Assembly (NCBI GenBank): GCA_014526335.1
Contig: JACTAT010000013.1
Location: 2,081,987 to 2,145,986, forward strand
Direction of reading: 5' to 3'
From: Chrysaora quinquecirrha
Taxonomy: Eukaryota; Cnidaria; Scyphozoa; Semaeostomeae; Pelagiidae
DNA length: 64,000 bases
In this document: positions 23,584 through 36,800 of the stretch, in pieces
Layout: every line of letters begins with the position of its first letter
Numbering within the stretch: position 1 is the stretch's first letter
Translations under genes and position numbers: made by a program
The notes under the pieces: generated by a model
The model's input: only the letters and a program-made list of their open reading frames with translations
Told to the model about the DNA's origin: nothing
Databases searched by the model: none

Positions 23584-23862
23584 ATGGCAAGACAATCATT
23601 GTTACTTTATCTGGTTCTTGTTAACTTACTGACGTCTTTGGTCACTCAAAAATGCAACGGAATGAGGCTACCCAGAGGAGTAGCAACCGGTCTCAAGCTG
23701 AACCAAAAAGACCAGATTTGTAGATACAGTTGCAACGGTGTTTTTCGTCAATGCAAAACACAAACAAGTACAGAAGAAGAGCATATACTTTGCGTGTTGT
23801 CGAAAAATGTGTGTTTAGGAAAGTGCGCGCAAAAGTTAAAGGCAGCATTAGGTATTTCCTAG
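23584..23862 (+). CDS. Small secreted six-cysteine protein A
   Basis: The product is 92 residues. The start at 23584 is chosen because an acceptor (TTTTTCAG at 23565-23572) precedes it and the protein then begins with a good signal peptide (MARQSLLLYLVLVNLLTSLV). The mature part carries six cysteines, at residues 46, 50, 57, 70, 77 and 81. Their spacing, C-x3-C-x6-C-x12-C-x6-C-x3-C, is symmetric and is identical in the protein at 25411-25818. Residues around them are also shared: a G-x-F core and HILCVL before the last three cysteines. Paired C-x3-C motifs are typical of helical-hairpin folds (alpha-hairpinin style), which is a structural guess only. The family is not one I recognise and I assign no function. 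It differs from ShK domains and from the eight-cysteine coral SCRiPs. Confidence 0.75.
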   Translation: MARQSLLLYLVLVNLLTSLVTQKCNGMRLPRGVATGLKLNQKDQICRYSCNGVFRQCKTQTSTEEEHILCVLSKNVCLGKCAQKLKAALGIS

Positions 23863-24390
23863 AGCAATATTTGGAATTACAATGTATGCTGAGCATGCAG
23901 GTATCTAAGTTTTGCAGAGCATGAACTGAAGAGATAACTCATATTTCTATAGCAGAGTAGATACTAGTTTTCGAAGCTGGACTTTAGAAAACATTTTTTA
24001 GTGTGAAAGGTATTTCTTTCCATGCATCATAGGGTATTTCTTAAAGCAATATTTTGTATTTAAATGTGCACCACGACTGAGTATGCATGCATCTCGGATC
24101 GGCAGAGCAAAAAAGGAAGAGACAAATCTTATAGCAGAGACGATACTAGTTTTCGAAGCTGGACTTTAAATATTTTTCAGTATGAAAGATAGCTATTTTT
24201 TCAACGCAGCATATTGTATTACAAAGAGCAATATTTTGTATAACAATGTACACTACTACTGAGGTATACTGAGTATGCAGGCATCTCAGATATAGGCATA
24301 AGCTGAGAAGACAAATCATATTTTTACAGGAGAATAGTTAGAGTAGATGTTAGTTTTCGAAGCTGGTCTTTAGGAAATGTGTTTTTTAGT
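23850..24390 (+). repeat. Three tandem copies of the 3' end of Cys-rich gene A
   Basis: A unit of about 170 bp starting in the last codons of gene A (GGTATTTCCTAGAGCAATAT) and running to 'actagttttcgaagctgg' plus 'actttag' is repeated at about 24030-24190 and 24210-24390 with moderate divergence. The first copy contains the stop codon and 3' untranslated sequence, so this region has been duplicated in place. Confidence 0.75.
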
Positions 24391-24642
24391 ATGAGAGATA
24401 TTTTGTATGAATCGATGTTATCATCAGACCATTTAAACACGTAATGAAACGTTGTTGTAATTTACATCTATTTCTTTTACGTGTGCGCTCAATCTGTGAC
24501 TAACAAAAAACCCCATAAGAAGCTTAAACAAAACAGCTTTACAGTGGTGCAGGGTGCAGCAGAATCTTATCTAAAGCATCCGATGCCCGATTAGGTTTAC
24601 TAAACCATACATAATTTTATTTGCTACAAACTTGCTTATTTA

Positions 24643-24797
24643 TAGGTGAAGGTGAAATTGTGTTTTAGCGCCAGTCACTAGGATCTCAATAGTAGGTTAA
24701 CTAATCGAGACTTCGACCCTGGCTGTGACGCTACCGTGGCTGGGCTCGCACACTGAGCTCCTGACACCACGAGTCAGCAGGATTACACCACGACGAA
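24643..24797 (-). mobile_element. tRNA-derived SINE, family 2, copy with Box B deletion
   Basis: On the minus strand it reads GTCGTGGTGTAATCCTGCTG (Box A-like), then CTCGTGGTGTCAGGAGCTCA, and a 3' part ending in a CACCTT-type tail. It aligns over its full length with the plus-strand copy at 35302-35470 but lacks the bases carrying GGTTCGAG (Box B), so it is probably dead. Confidence 0.7.
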
Positions 24798-25410
24798 ACA
24801 GCTCCTATACATTAGCATTTAAAACTATTAACAGCAAAAATTACAGCAATCCAACAACTGCATTTACTTAAACCAAGGCCTCTTTTAACATACTAACAAG
24901 AGGGGGGCGTTTGACTCTCCAGTATCCCATGTTTCCTATTGCTTAAAGCAGTCCCTTTTCGTCAATAGAATGCCCAACCAGTAAAGGCCCCTTCAAAATA
25001 AGGCCATGTAAACCCCGAACCAGCAGAACATGAAGATCGTAGACGTTCTCAAACTTAAATCTCTCTATTTTATCTCAATGATTACTAATTAATTACATTT
25101 TCGGATAAATAAGTAAAGATGAAATCAAAGATTTTCTATTTACAAGTATTTACAAGCAAGATTTGATAAAGTTAAAAACTATTATATTAGATTATATTCC
25201 TGAAAATCAGTAGAGGATAGAGAGTTGTCAGGCTTTTTATCCTTCCTGTAGTTAGGGTTTAACAGTCCAGCCATTTCAGAACCAATTTGAAAGCTTTGAG
25301 CTGAGCTAAGCGTAACACCTTTGAAGTTCAGGACCCGTACCGAGATTCATCTTCAGTTTTCGTTCACTGCAACGATACTGGGATGAGATTTTCAAGAAAA
25401 AACTCAAGAC

Positions 25411-25818
25411 TTATTTCTTCACAAGTTTCTTTGCAAATGTCCCACTTTTAGGAGTTACCGTTCCAGTCATGGGCTTGGTTGTTGCTAAATACTTCAGAAC
25501 CCTTCCTGACGGCTGCCTCAGCCTCATAACAGCGAGAAGACGTCTCAAAGCCTCTTTTTCAGCAACTCGCCTCTGTTTTCTCTTCTTTTTGCATGAGCTT
25601 AGACACAGGTCCTTTACCAAAACACAGAGTATATGATAATCTTCGTTAAATGCCTGGCTTTTGCAGAGCTGGAAACTCCCATGACACCCATGTCGACAGT
25701 GTGAGGAGCCTTTGATTGCTTTCTCACTGCTCACATCGAACTGCATGCAGACCAGTACCAATAACATTGATACGGAAAGCAACTTCGTTTGGAATACGTC
25801 TTGTCTATTCCTCGCCAT
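25411..25818 (-). CDS. Small secreted six-cysteine protein B with basic tail
   Basis: The product is 135 residues. It starts MARNRQDVFQ and is followed by a hydrophobic stretch (LLSVSMLLVLVC), consistent with a signal peptide. Cysteines at residues 41, 45, 52, 65, 72 and 76 show the same 3-6-12-6-3 spacing as protein A, with shared GSFQLC and HILCVL blocks. It then differs: a lysine/arginine-rich stretch (CKKKRKQRR) and a basic C-terminal extension of about 55 residues follow the domain, so proteolytic processing is possible. An acceptor (TATACACAG|A) directly precedes the ATG, so a 5' untranslated exon exists upstream. The two genes are convergent, about 1.5 kb apart between stop codons, and look like an old inverted duplication. 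The family and function are unknown to me. Confidence 0.75.
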   Translation of the reverse strand: MARNRQDVFQTKLLSVSMLLVLVCMQFDVSSEKAIKGSSHCRHGCHGSFQLCKSQAFNEDYHILCVLVKDLCLSSCKKKRKQRRVAEKEALRRLLAVMRLRQPSGRVLKYLATTKPMTGTVTPKSGTFAKKLVKK

Positions 25819-25843
25819 TCTGTGTATAAAAGAATAATCTGTT

Positions 25844-26158
25844 AGGCCCTGGCAAAGCGATCAAACATTATTCGTCCAGCATCTGAAATTTGCTTGCAAA
25901 CAAAATTTGACCATCATTAGGCCCATGGCAAAACATAGCTCGTCAAACACGGCGCTACCTGGTCAAACAATTTTTGCTTGCGACAAGCATATAATGTTAT
26001 TGAAATGTTTGAAAAACATTGCTATGCAAATTCTGCTGGTCGGTCAATGTTTTGCGTTGGGGGTCAAACAATCAACGGTCAAACATTGCTTGTAAACATC
26101 TAAAATGTTTGACAAAACTTGTGTTCGGTATTGTTTGCCGTTTAGTTTTCTGGTCCTT
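25844..26158. mobile_element. TCAAACATTGTTTGA-type MITE upstream of Cys-rich gene B
   Basis: The element starts AGGCCCTGGCAAAGCGATCA and ends with a degraded reverse complement ('gccgtttagttttctggtcct'). Inside, 'gtcaaacaat', 'atgtttgac' and similar palindromic units repeat. Related copies are at 35841-35925, 47727-48189 and 48770-48905. It sits in the presumed 5' intron of gene B, 26 bp from the ATG. Confidence 0.65.
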
Positions 26159-26526
26159 TCCCTACAAAAATAAAATGTCCCCTGTCAAAGCCCCTTTGAA
26201 AGGGTTATAAGATTGTCTCTTCGAAAAATCCTAACTTTGAGAGTTTGATTTATCAGCAAGTGGACGGCCAAATTTTTGACAACACATCGTCAAACTTAAG
26301 CTTTGAAGTATGAAGAATCGTACAGCAGGTCACGTGATGACGCAAAACGACGTCACGTTGAACTTAAAAGCTTATTTAGTGGATTTGGTTCTTGGGTGCC
26401 ATGCAAGATCTCTTAAAAGGTCAACGTGTGACGTAGAAATATCGACACAAGAGCTCAGTAGATCACAGAAGCAGAGAAAGCTTTAAAGACTGTGCGAGGT
26501 AAAACACGGGTAATAAAAATAGTCTG

Positions 26527-26761
26527 AAGGCCCATTTCCACTTCGTTCACATTCGCATTTCGCTGTTCGCTAGCCATCAAAAATGTGAAACGCAAAGCGA
26601 TTTTGATTTCCGCTGCAAGTCAAGCTAAAGCTTTCGCAAAATTTTTACTTGTTTTATCGCCTAAAATTGATTACCAATACTGTATATTCTATTCGCAAGC
26701 GAGCGACGAACTGCAAATTCGCTAGCGAACAGCGAATGCGAACGAAGTGGAAATGGGCCTT
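26527..26761. mobile_element. 235-bp MITE with about 45-bp TIRs
   Basis: Left end AAGGCCCATTTCCACTTCGT and the following 'attcgctgttcgctag' block are repeated in reverse complement at the right end (GAAGTGGAAATGGGCCTT). No coding capacity. The target duplication is not clear. Confidence 0.8.
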
Positions 26762-29700
26762 GAGCGAGACGCAGAGACTAACGTTCTGGCTCAGATCAAT
26801 GGCCTTCCGAAAGGTTCAAAAGACGGTACATTCGAAGGGACAGTATATAAATAACAAAGCTACCAGAAAGTTACAAAGCACCAAGTAAAAGCGAAGTAAG
26901 AGCGGTACTAAATACTAAATAAGCACTAGTGAGGCACAAAGCACTAAGTAAGAGCTAAGTGATAGCGGTACACAATAAACTAGTAGCATTAATGGACAGC
27001 AGAAACTATAGTTAAGTATACTTAACATGCGCCATGTTCGCCAGTATTTAATGTACTATTTAATCCTTAGAAGTACTTCAAAATGAGCTACCCTTCTGAG
27101 CTATGAATGGGAAAGCATATTCATAGAAACTGCATGAACTAAGATTTTTTGGGATTCTTCTGGGTTCTGTCACGAGGTTATTACGTATAAATCCTTTTAA
27201 GCCGTACAAGACTTTCGGCGAGTCTAAGTTATGGAGTAACAACGAGAATGTCCCAAAATATTGTTACATGTTATAAGGCTCGACTCGAAACTTAACTCAA
27301 CTATAAGCACGTCCACGAAATTCTTATGGTCTCTGGCCTCACAAAAGGACCCTCCATGTATAACTAAACTGCCATTATCGATATATCCCATTACTTCATG
27401 TAAGTGATGAAATAAAGACACAAACCTTGGACGTTGTAATCTCTATATCTCCTCTTCAAAATTGTTCTTATATTTCTTCCTTGTTATACCTGATAATCTT
27501 TCAGTAACTTTCTGTAACTGAATCTGTCGAAAGAAAAAACCCGGCTATAAGATGACGTACACTCTTGTTTATCAGACAAATTCCTTAAGTCTATCATCAT
27601 TGCATCAGAAATTCACGGATATGAGACAGACTTTTGACATTTTGACTCTGTCCTTTAACCTTATAAAAGGTTAAGGTGCATTACAACTGCTGGAATTTGC
27701 ACGCATATGATAGGAAATTTACTGAGCAGGAAAAATCCCTAAGTAGAGTATGGAAGAAACCACTATTAACCAACACCAAAGTCGAGCGCTTTAATGGTGA
27801 AGTTCATTTTTGTCTTGAAGAAAATTCGTTGCGAAATTCTGGTAGCCTATTGCTTTACCAAAAATCTTAAAATCCTAGTATACTCCAGATGTATACATTC
27901 TGTTCAAATAATAAAAATTCATTAAGGAGGGTAGTATGGGGGGATCTTTGTTCCCCCGTTCCATTTCAAAATTATCATTTGTTTCGATGTTCCCTGGGCA
28001 ACTCTAAGAATGTTCCCTTCAAAAAGTGTGCCAAGTCCCTTACAAGACTATACCTACAAAGTTGTCATGTCCAGTCATTTAAATAAGGAACCGTGTATAA
28101 ATGTGAATCGACTCAATAAGTTGAAATAGAGTTGAAAATGGAGAGGAAATTAACCCTGTGTTACAAATTTAAGCGTAGAAATTTCTGATAATAAGACTCT
28201 CAAAACCTTGTTTTCTAGAAATATGAATAAGGCTTTTAATACCAAACATCGATTAAAATGTATTTGTTACAAAAAACGTCATTGGTATTATCTGGTTAAT
28301 CTCCCTCTTTCGGCAAATCACAGTCCACCTCCGCGTAGATTGATTAACTAGCAGAACATGCTTAAAATCAGGATTAAGTTAATGTGAACGGTAATCAATA
28401 AAGTTCCTTAAAAGGCTTTGTCTGTGATTTTCTTCGATTTATATCTTGTGATGCGTTCTCTTCATTAAAAGAAGCGCTCAACTTCCCACTGCTTCTCCCA
28501 CTCATTTAACATACCATAGATGATGCAGACATGAGATACTGTACGTTGAATCTCGAAGGATCTCGAATAAAATATTGCACAGTACATAGTTTATAGCTCA
28601 ACGTTGCTATTAATAAACAATTCTCCAAACCATAATCAATGTCCAAACTAAAATCACGGCAAGTTAAGCGAACTCCACGTGTCGGGAATTCGGGATAAAT
28701 TTCTTTCGATTGGCGAAAATCATTCGAAATGTGTTGCAGAAATGCTTTGGGATTTTAGGCCACATTTGAACCAAACAAGCAAACATGTCATTTGATGTAA
28801 GATACTCCTGAAATGCAAAATACGATCGGGGAGACTAGGCGGTATTCGTTGCTAGACGAGCGCTTTAGTGTTAGCGACTTCACCAACGGCCTGAGGTCTT
28901 GCATCGAAAATTTTCGGCGGAGATGGTTAGAAGCCTAAAATTCCCAATAGTTCAGTTACATCGCTTATGGACGTAATCGATAACCGTTCAAAATGTTTAA
29001 GAAGCACAAACTCCAACTTGCTTGCAGCTTATTAATACAGACGGAGCTATGGATGCTGAAACACAAACACCGTAACGCAACTTCATAGTCTTATCGAAAC
29101 TGTTGCAGATGATCAAATGAAAACATTAGACTTACAATGTGTGACTTGCTATGAAACACGTTTACCTTTTAAATCCCTTTTAAATATATACAAAGTTCAA
29201 GCACGACAAGAGATATCACGAAATGCAATCGAAAGAAATCTTACCTTCACGCTAGTGGTCTCCAGTGGTATTAAGCACGGTATACAGCTGATGCATGCAC
29301 TCTTTGAAATGAAGGTTTCGTGCAAAAATGTGGTTTTATAACATGAAATAAATTAATACAATTAGCGCACTGCAGTCAGGGATTAATGAATTGGCATTGA
29401 AGGCTACTTCAATTAGAGGCATTTCCTGAAAGGCATCGCTTGCAAAGATACCTTTTAAGGCCAATATTAAGCGAAACTTGAATTCAAGGCAGCATGGATA
29501 GTACTCATAGGTGAAGAATTCAGGCAATACTGGTTGAGTCAGTTGTCTTGTCAACGCCAGACGGCATCTTAAAGTGTAGCGACATTCCGGTTTGCTGGGC
29601 GAATCTTGAGTATATCCGCAAAGATAGATCACGGCACTTGAAGTAAACTTTGTGACAATAACAAGGCCCTTTCTAGAGCACGAAATAGGTCTTTCTAGAA

Positions 29701-32700
29701 ACGCTAAGTCACTTGTAATTGACATCTAAGGTTATGGTTAATATCATAATCAAGCAAAGGACGGCTGCGCATGGAAGAAAATAAATGACCAGCATATTCA
29801 GCCATGAGGACATGGCGACATGGAAAAGACAAATCAGGAAACACAGCAAAAACGACACACAGTAATAGACTTCTTTGGAGATTTAGGATGCGCTCTTTCG
29901 GGACCTGTGGCTTCCCTTTAATTTAAAATGTTCGCTAAAGCTTGTCGTGCAATACCTTTACGAAATATGCGAAAGAAACAAAACACAAAAAACCATTAAC
30001 AAGTTTTTCGATAAACGAAACATAGAATTGGACCGAAAAACTAAGGAAATAAGCTATCTTTTGAGCATCTTTTAACGACTCTAAAGAGCTTTGCCATTGC
30101 ATAATGTGGAGTGCGAGATCTCTACTATCATCACTTCGTCGCAACATGCTCAAAAATTGAATCTGAAATATTACAAATCACAGAAAAGAATCGCCCTTTC
30201 TACAAGGCAATGCCAAACAAGCAAACTGTTACGCCACCTTTTCATAGCCTCTTTATCACTTCTGATCGTAAAGCGCAGCCTCGTTGCTGAATGTCTTTCC
30301 TGCACTCTTGAATGAATGAAGAGTGGATGAATGAGTATAAGTAACTCTTACTTAGCGTGCTAGTGGATTTTTTTCGCAGCACTTGTCTCAATATGAGGCC
30401 TTGAAAAAGGCACGCAATTAAGTATATTTTTAGCCCTTGCATAATGCATAAGAATTTCCATTTAGAAATGTCAGACAGAAGTCTCAACTATTGATTAAAG
30501 AACCAGTCCAATGGAACTTGGATACTAACAAAGTTGTTCAGAAACACAGTCTCCCAAACTAGGACTACGAGATAAGCAGAAACACACACAAAAATATAAA
30601 GAGAAAGCCTACCACTAGATCCTCTAGATAAGAAAGGGAGGGGGGAGATGAAAAATCAGAGAGTAGCTCTGTATACTAGTCCTTCTGTGTAGGAGTTATT
30701 GGGCAAAGTAGAGCTGCATAATCTAGACAAAGAACTAGAACATTTAAAAGTTTAGGAGAAAATGTCCAACAGAGATGCAGGAATATTATTCACAGATGAA
30801 ACATGCATTGTAGAAAAGCATGTTTTTGCTCTAAGAAAATTCTGATGTTCTGATGCATCACTTCTAAGTTCCAAAATATAGCAATGTGTATAGAAACAAG
30901 GGTAACAAGTTTAGTAAAGGTACACGTCACTAGCTTCCATGCTTTATAGAATGCGTACTACAAATGAACAGAATTCTCTTTCCCATGAAGCCTGCTTCTC
31001 TAAAATGAAAGACATGAACCACGGAAATTGTTTATTTACGAGAAAAACCTCCAGAAATCTACTGGGTTCTGTTCCTTGCAATTTGAAACCAGCAGGGTGT
31101 CTATTCTTAGAAGACTGTATATATCACAACAAGGAGCCTATTTCTAGTGTCTTTTAGTATAGTCTTAAGTATCCTATCTCTGTGCATTAAGAAAATACAT
31201 GCAGAGGCAAACAAATCTAATTTCAACATTATCTCATAGCATTATAAAGCTAAGGACGCCAAAGAAGCATGAAGAACAGCAAAGTTTCATTCAGTCTGAA
31301 CAACTTAGACGTGCCCCAAGTCCATTTTCAATATCCTTCTCCAAAGGTCCACGATTCTGTGAACGTCTCTGTCAATCGTCTTTGTTCTTTCACGGAATGG
31401 TGGACCTAAGGGGAAGGAAATTGAGAAATAGACTTGAGGCAAGTCATAGAACCATCTCCAGACCATTCCTGGCTGTCGTGAAGGGTGTTGTTTTCCGGAT
31501 ACTTTCAGGAATTAAGGAAGATGACTGATGGGCCAGTAAGGCAGACCCAGGCAGACGATTTCTGTCTGAAATCTGCTTGTCTTGTGATGTTTTCTAATTA
31601 GATTTGCTACAGGATAATGAATCAGAAAGCAATAGCTTTTTTAGGATTTTAAGAAACAGCTTAGCGATGGCTACTTCGCTTTGCCGACCAGGTTTTCTCC
31701 TTTCACCTCAAGTCACAATGATCTTTAGTTCAAAGACGCAGGCAAAGTTTTTAAATTGTCTCAAAAGACAGAAACGATGGAGCTGGAATAGCTATGAAAG
31801 ACGATAAGCTGAAAGACAGAACACTATAAGCTTTTCATGGAATGCATGCTCTATGTATTTTCGCCGCATTATCCGTTTCTCCTTGGCTATAATTCTTCCC
31901 AGATGACATTTTTCTTCCCAGAAAAGTTCTCCAAATTATTACTTGAACCGACAGAATTTTAAACAAAGTGGTGATTTGAGTTTTGATATCTTTCGATCAT
32001 TGATATCTTCCAAGATTTGAGTAATTAGCGTCTGCTTACAGATCTATCATAAAAGTCCTGGGCTAATTAGGCAAACCATGCAAGCCAAACATTCTGTGAA
32101 TCAGTTTCTATCTCCAGCTAGGATAAGGAGTTCCTCACGGGGTCTGACACGCCCGGACTAATTTCTGTAGTAAAAGCCGATTAATGCCATGACGACACGT
32201 GGGGAAGATTTTGGGTTACAGAAAGAGATTGAATATGGAACGACAGGAGGGAGAGTTATTTGCCATTTATTTGTTCAATTAAAAGGATTATTAATTAAAT
32301 TTGAATTATCAAGCTCCCTGGGAAAAATTCTAGCAAAAACAAGGAGAAACAAGTACGCAGAAAGTGGTTGGTAGTTGGAGAACTGAAAATGATTTTCTTT
32401 CCCCAAAAGGATGTGACTAGGCAAGCAACTTAACTCAAGATGCGACGAGAGACCATGAGTTCATTGACAATGGGGAAACGAAGGCAAAAACTGGTTTTCT
32501 ATTAAGAAGGCGTATTAACTTATTAAAATAAGGCTTGAGTCCTTAAAGACCCTTAAACTTATATATATTTTTCATGCAGACAGATCATAAATCAGCTGTG
32601 GACTAGCACGCTCTCTGGGATAAAGTCCAATGCAAACAAACCACAGCAAATAAACTTTCACTAGAAAGTGGTTCTCTGAGAGCTGAAATGATTTCGGCAA

Positions 32701-33824
32701 GGATAGGACCAGGAAAACAAATGAGCTCAAGACAAGATAAACAAGCTAGTGACAACGGAAAGTCGAAGATTCAACCTGTGATATTCATGGGGAAGGCCAA
32801 TTAACAAATGGCTTGACTCTTGACTAAACATTTAGGAAATGGAAGACCTAGATGTAGTAAAAGGCATGGGCATCAAGGCCCATCAACACCAAATAACAAC
32901 ATCTTGAGTCTCTGAATATTCAAATCTAGAAAATCTCTTTGTCCACCTCTTTTAAACTATAAAATTTGTTGGTTAGAGTAGAAGCATTGTAGTATGAAAC
33001 TTTCTCAATGAGTACAAAATCGTGACATATTTTCATTTCACTAAACCAAGAATAATAAATTATCTATAGCTAGAACATTTAACATTAACGTAATCTGTTG
33101 TATGCAGTACAAAATGACAACTGTCTTAATAAGATTGTGAAAGTTTATATATGCTTTCAGTTGCTTTGTCCATTTAGTTATTCTTAATCTTGTTTTATTG
33201 CATATGGTTCACATTCTCTACTCTTTAAACCTCTTTTCAAGGATTTTCAAGCATTTGCCTACTGACGGAAAACTTGGTTTTCAACTAATTTTCTAGTGGC
33301 CTAATTGAATCAATGTTCTCTTCAAACTTTCCAACTAAGCTTCAGGTTTAAACTAACATTTAATTACAAAAAGCTTCACATTTTCAAGGACATCTAACTA
33401 ATCCCTAACCAAGTATTGCAACAGTTATTCAGTACTATCAAGCTCATAACAAATAGACTTTTGCTCCGAACAAATTTCTAGCTCATATAAACCCAAACTT
33501 CTAGCCCAGACCAATTCTGCTTTCTAGATCATCAAGACCAACCAGCTCTCAAAGTGAATTCATTATCCACACTAGATATTGCTCATTATATTGCTTATTT
33601 GCTTATCAAAAGACAACTCAATCCAGATTGATATATACCAGCCGAGATTATCCAAAGAAAAATCGACACGTTTTGTATGGGGTTAATCGTAGCCAAACTG
33701 AGTTCATCCAACTCAACTCAGATCGGTAACCGAGGGTAGATTCTCTTTCAGGAATCTGTCCCCAAAGATGGCTGATTGAATTTAAGATACTAAAAAGTAT
33801 TGCAAATAATTTTAATTACTTGCT
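26762..33824. other. 7 kb without recognised gene
   Basis: I found no protein family signature, no exon chain, no tRNA-like gene and no clear paired inverted repeats on either strand. All open frames are short and lack domain-like features. The poly(A) region of NUP98-NUP96 should be at the right edge: an ATTAAA on the minus strand lies just past its stop codon, at 33811-33816. Confidence 0.5.
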
Positions 33825-36800
33825 CTAATCCATGTCTGTGCCTCTATCTCCAGTATTGCTCACCAGTTCTTCTAGTTCTTTCTGCTTGTAATCAGGAGGC
33901 AGGGGAAGGTATGCGATATATGGAGCAACTTCGCACATGGACCATGTGTATTTTGCGTCGATCATCTCATCATCGTTGTCATCAAAATCGTGTCCCTGAA
34001 TGGAAATATTTAATTTCTTCAAAAAAGAAAATTTCTGGAGGAATTAGCTTTAGGGTGGAAAAGACGAGCAGTGTTTTTCCTTGAAAGGATGTTAGATATT
34101 ACTTGGGGATTTGACAGCAAAACTAGTGGGGTTCAAGATCAGCAAATATACAGCGAATAAAGCCATTAATGCAATAATAAACCCCGGTTGAAAATATGGT
34201 ATTGGTTTAACCAATGTAAGTGACCCAGTTTACCGACATAAGTCTACATTTTGACCTTTTCTACTATCACTGAAGTACAGTTGGAAAGGAAAGAGATTTT
34301 TGATCTTTACCCGACTAACTGTCATAGATTTTAATGAAATAGCTGGAAAACAAAAATGGAAAAACAACCTTTTTCGCGAGCTCTTCTAACACAATTTTCA
34401 GCAAATTAGAACTGGTTTTGCCCATTTCTGCTTGAGCCAGTCTGAAATAAAATCGAATAGTTATGAGGCAATTTTAGTCAAGGCAAAAATCTATGAAATT
34501 ATATGGGAGAAGGTGTTTCATAAACTGTTCCTGCTAATGAAAATCACAAGCAAAACATGATTGACAGGCAAAAATAAAATGAATCTCCTACAAAAATAAC
34601 TTTTCGAAGTGTTTTGTAACAGAAAATATAAAAAAGGTTAGTAGCTGTTAACCCAGTTATCAGTGCTGTTCCGGAATGCAGGAGTGGGACAATCTGTTTT
34701 ACTGTGTGGTTGAAACAACTTACACCCTCTTTAGCTCTTTGAAAAGCAAATTTCCAATATTGGACAAAGAAAGTATGGTCATTTGCCTGGGTCCAACAGT
34801 TTTACGCTCAGTAGTTCAATCAATTAGCGAGCAATAATTCAAATCGTAACAGGTTTACCTCTCTTTTGGAGATTCTGCAGCCATGTTGCCTATTCTATTT
34901 ATAAGTGACGTCACATCTCCACGAAGGTCCTCCAAGCTATATGCAGTTACAACAATGGTCCCCTGTTGGAATCAAAACGCAAAATATTTTTCAGTAACGA
35001 TTCAGACGATTTACTGATGATAAGTTACTTAAAACCTTTTAGAAATAAATGTGTGATAACTTAAAGTTTCTTGCCTCAACAATTTGAAACAACTTTTCTC
35101 GTAATAATATATAGTCCAAGAATACCTGAAATGATAACAAAATGAAATAAAATTATAAATAGCTACTATTAATACATTCAACACTTTAAATGTCGGTTCT
35201 TACAGTCCAATTCAATATAAAATATGATGGCCTAAAGGGTGACGCCAATCAGTCAAGCTAATCTTCCACCTGCAGTCTACTGGAAATTATGAAATTGCTG
35301 TGGCGTTGTGGTGTAATCCAGCTGACTCGTGGTGTCAGAAGCTCAGTGTGGTCAGGGTTCGAGCCCAGCCACGGTAGCGTCACAGCCAGGGTCAAGGTCT
35401 CGATTAGTTAACCTACTACTGAGATCCTAGCGACTGGCGCTAAAACACCATTTCACCTTCACCTTCACCTGGAAAACTAAAATCCTGTTTGTTGACTTAC
35501 TTGGCCACTCTGGGTCCAGTTTTTGACAGTACAACTTCGTTCTGGTAAACTTAGCTGAAGCAGGAGTTCCCTCAACATTGAGTAGTCCTCTGAAAGAGAT
35601 AAACGGAATATAACAAGCCACAACTTATAGACAAGTTCAGAGACAGGATTCTGAAATATATACTAACAATTTATAAGCATTAAGTTACCGTCAATAATGG
35701 CATCTGCAGCAAGATCCCGTAGTATTATTTGATGAGCTGAATTCCAGTGTCCAGCTTTTAACAAATACACGGCTTCTTCGTGTGACTTTGAACAGTAACG
35801 AGCATGTAGGGCCTAGACGATAGACAAATAGCAGGGTATTAGGCCCTGGCCAAACAAAGTATCTGAAATTGCGCTTGTCAAGCAAAAGGTTTTAACATTT
35901 GGGCTTGTCGCAAAAAATTTCTTACTTTCGCTTCGAAAATCCATCTTGCTGGTGTTTTGACTGATTCAATTAAAAACAGTTCTTTTTCTGACAGTTTGTT
36001 GCAGTCTTCAGAAACGCGGCAGTGTCTGGATAAAACTTCTCGCACAGCCCGTTCACGTCTAGAAATAAAGAACAGAATGAATAATATACAGCTCTATATT
36101 ACATTAATCCCAAGTGGTATACAAGACTTGATTTGGTCCGAATCTGGACTGTATGGTCAGAGAGCTAACAACAATGCTCCTGAGGTAAAGAACCCAAGAA
36201 AATTGTCCACCAATCGTCAAGGTCATATAGTTAAAGGCGTTTTGGCGCTTTTTTCTTATTTTTTTGCTGTCAGATCCCTGAGAAACGGTCAAAAGTTTAC
36301 GTTTGTGCAAGAAGAGCTCTATTCTTTCCTTCAAGGCGAAATCTCAGCGTCTTAAACGTTTACAAGTCCAGCACGAGTATACCATCTCCAAATAATGAAA
36401 AATTCAAAGTTCTGTACAACTAACAGTGAGAAGTTTCAATGTTTCTATGTTGTTTCTATGTTTCTATGTTATTTTCTTGTACCCGGCAACAATCAATTTC
36501 TACTGCTGGCTGTTGTGGCTAATTTTTTGGCCTCATTCACTCAGCAGTCATTTTGGAATATCAACGCCAGGCCGACCTGCCAAAGGGTTGTTAACGTCCT
36601 CAGTGGTTCTTTAACGTCCAAATTAGAAGGACTTCAAACTTACTGAACATCAAATGGGGAAGACATTTTAATAAACTCTTCGAAAGAACTTTAACTAACC
36701 TAACTTTAAAATTGACTTTAACTAACCTACCTGTGAGGGTCCTTGATATGTAACAAAATAAAGACAGCCCATTCCCATAATCCATATGTTTCTAACTGAG

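Noticed and set aside
31199..31528. Plus-strand 109-codon frame in the gene-poor region
   Set aside because: No recognisable domain, no splice context and no conserved-looking segments.
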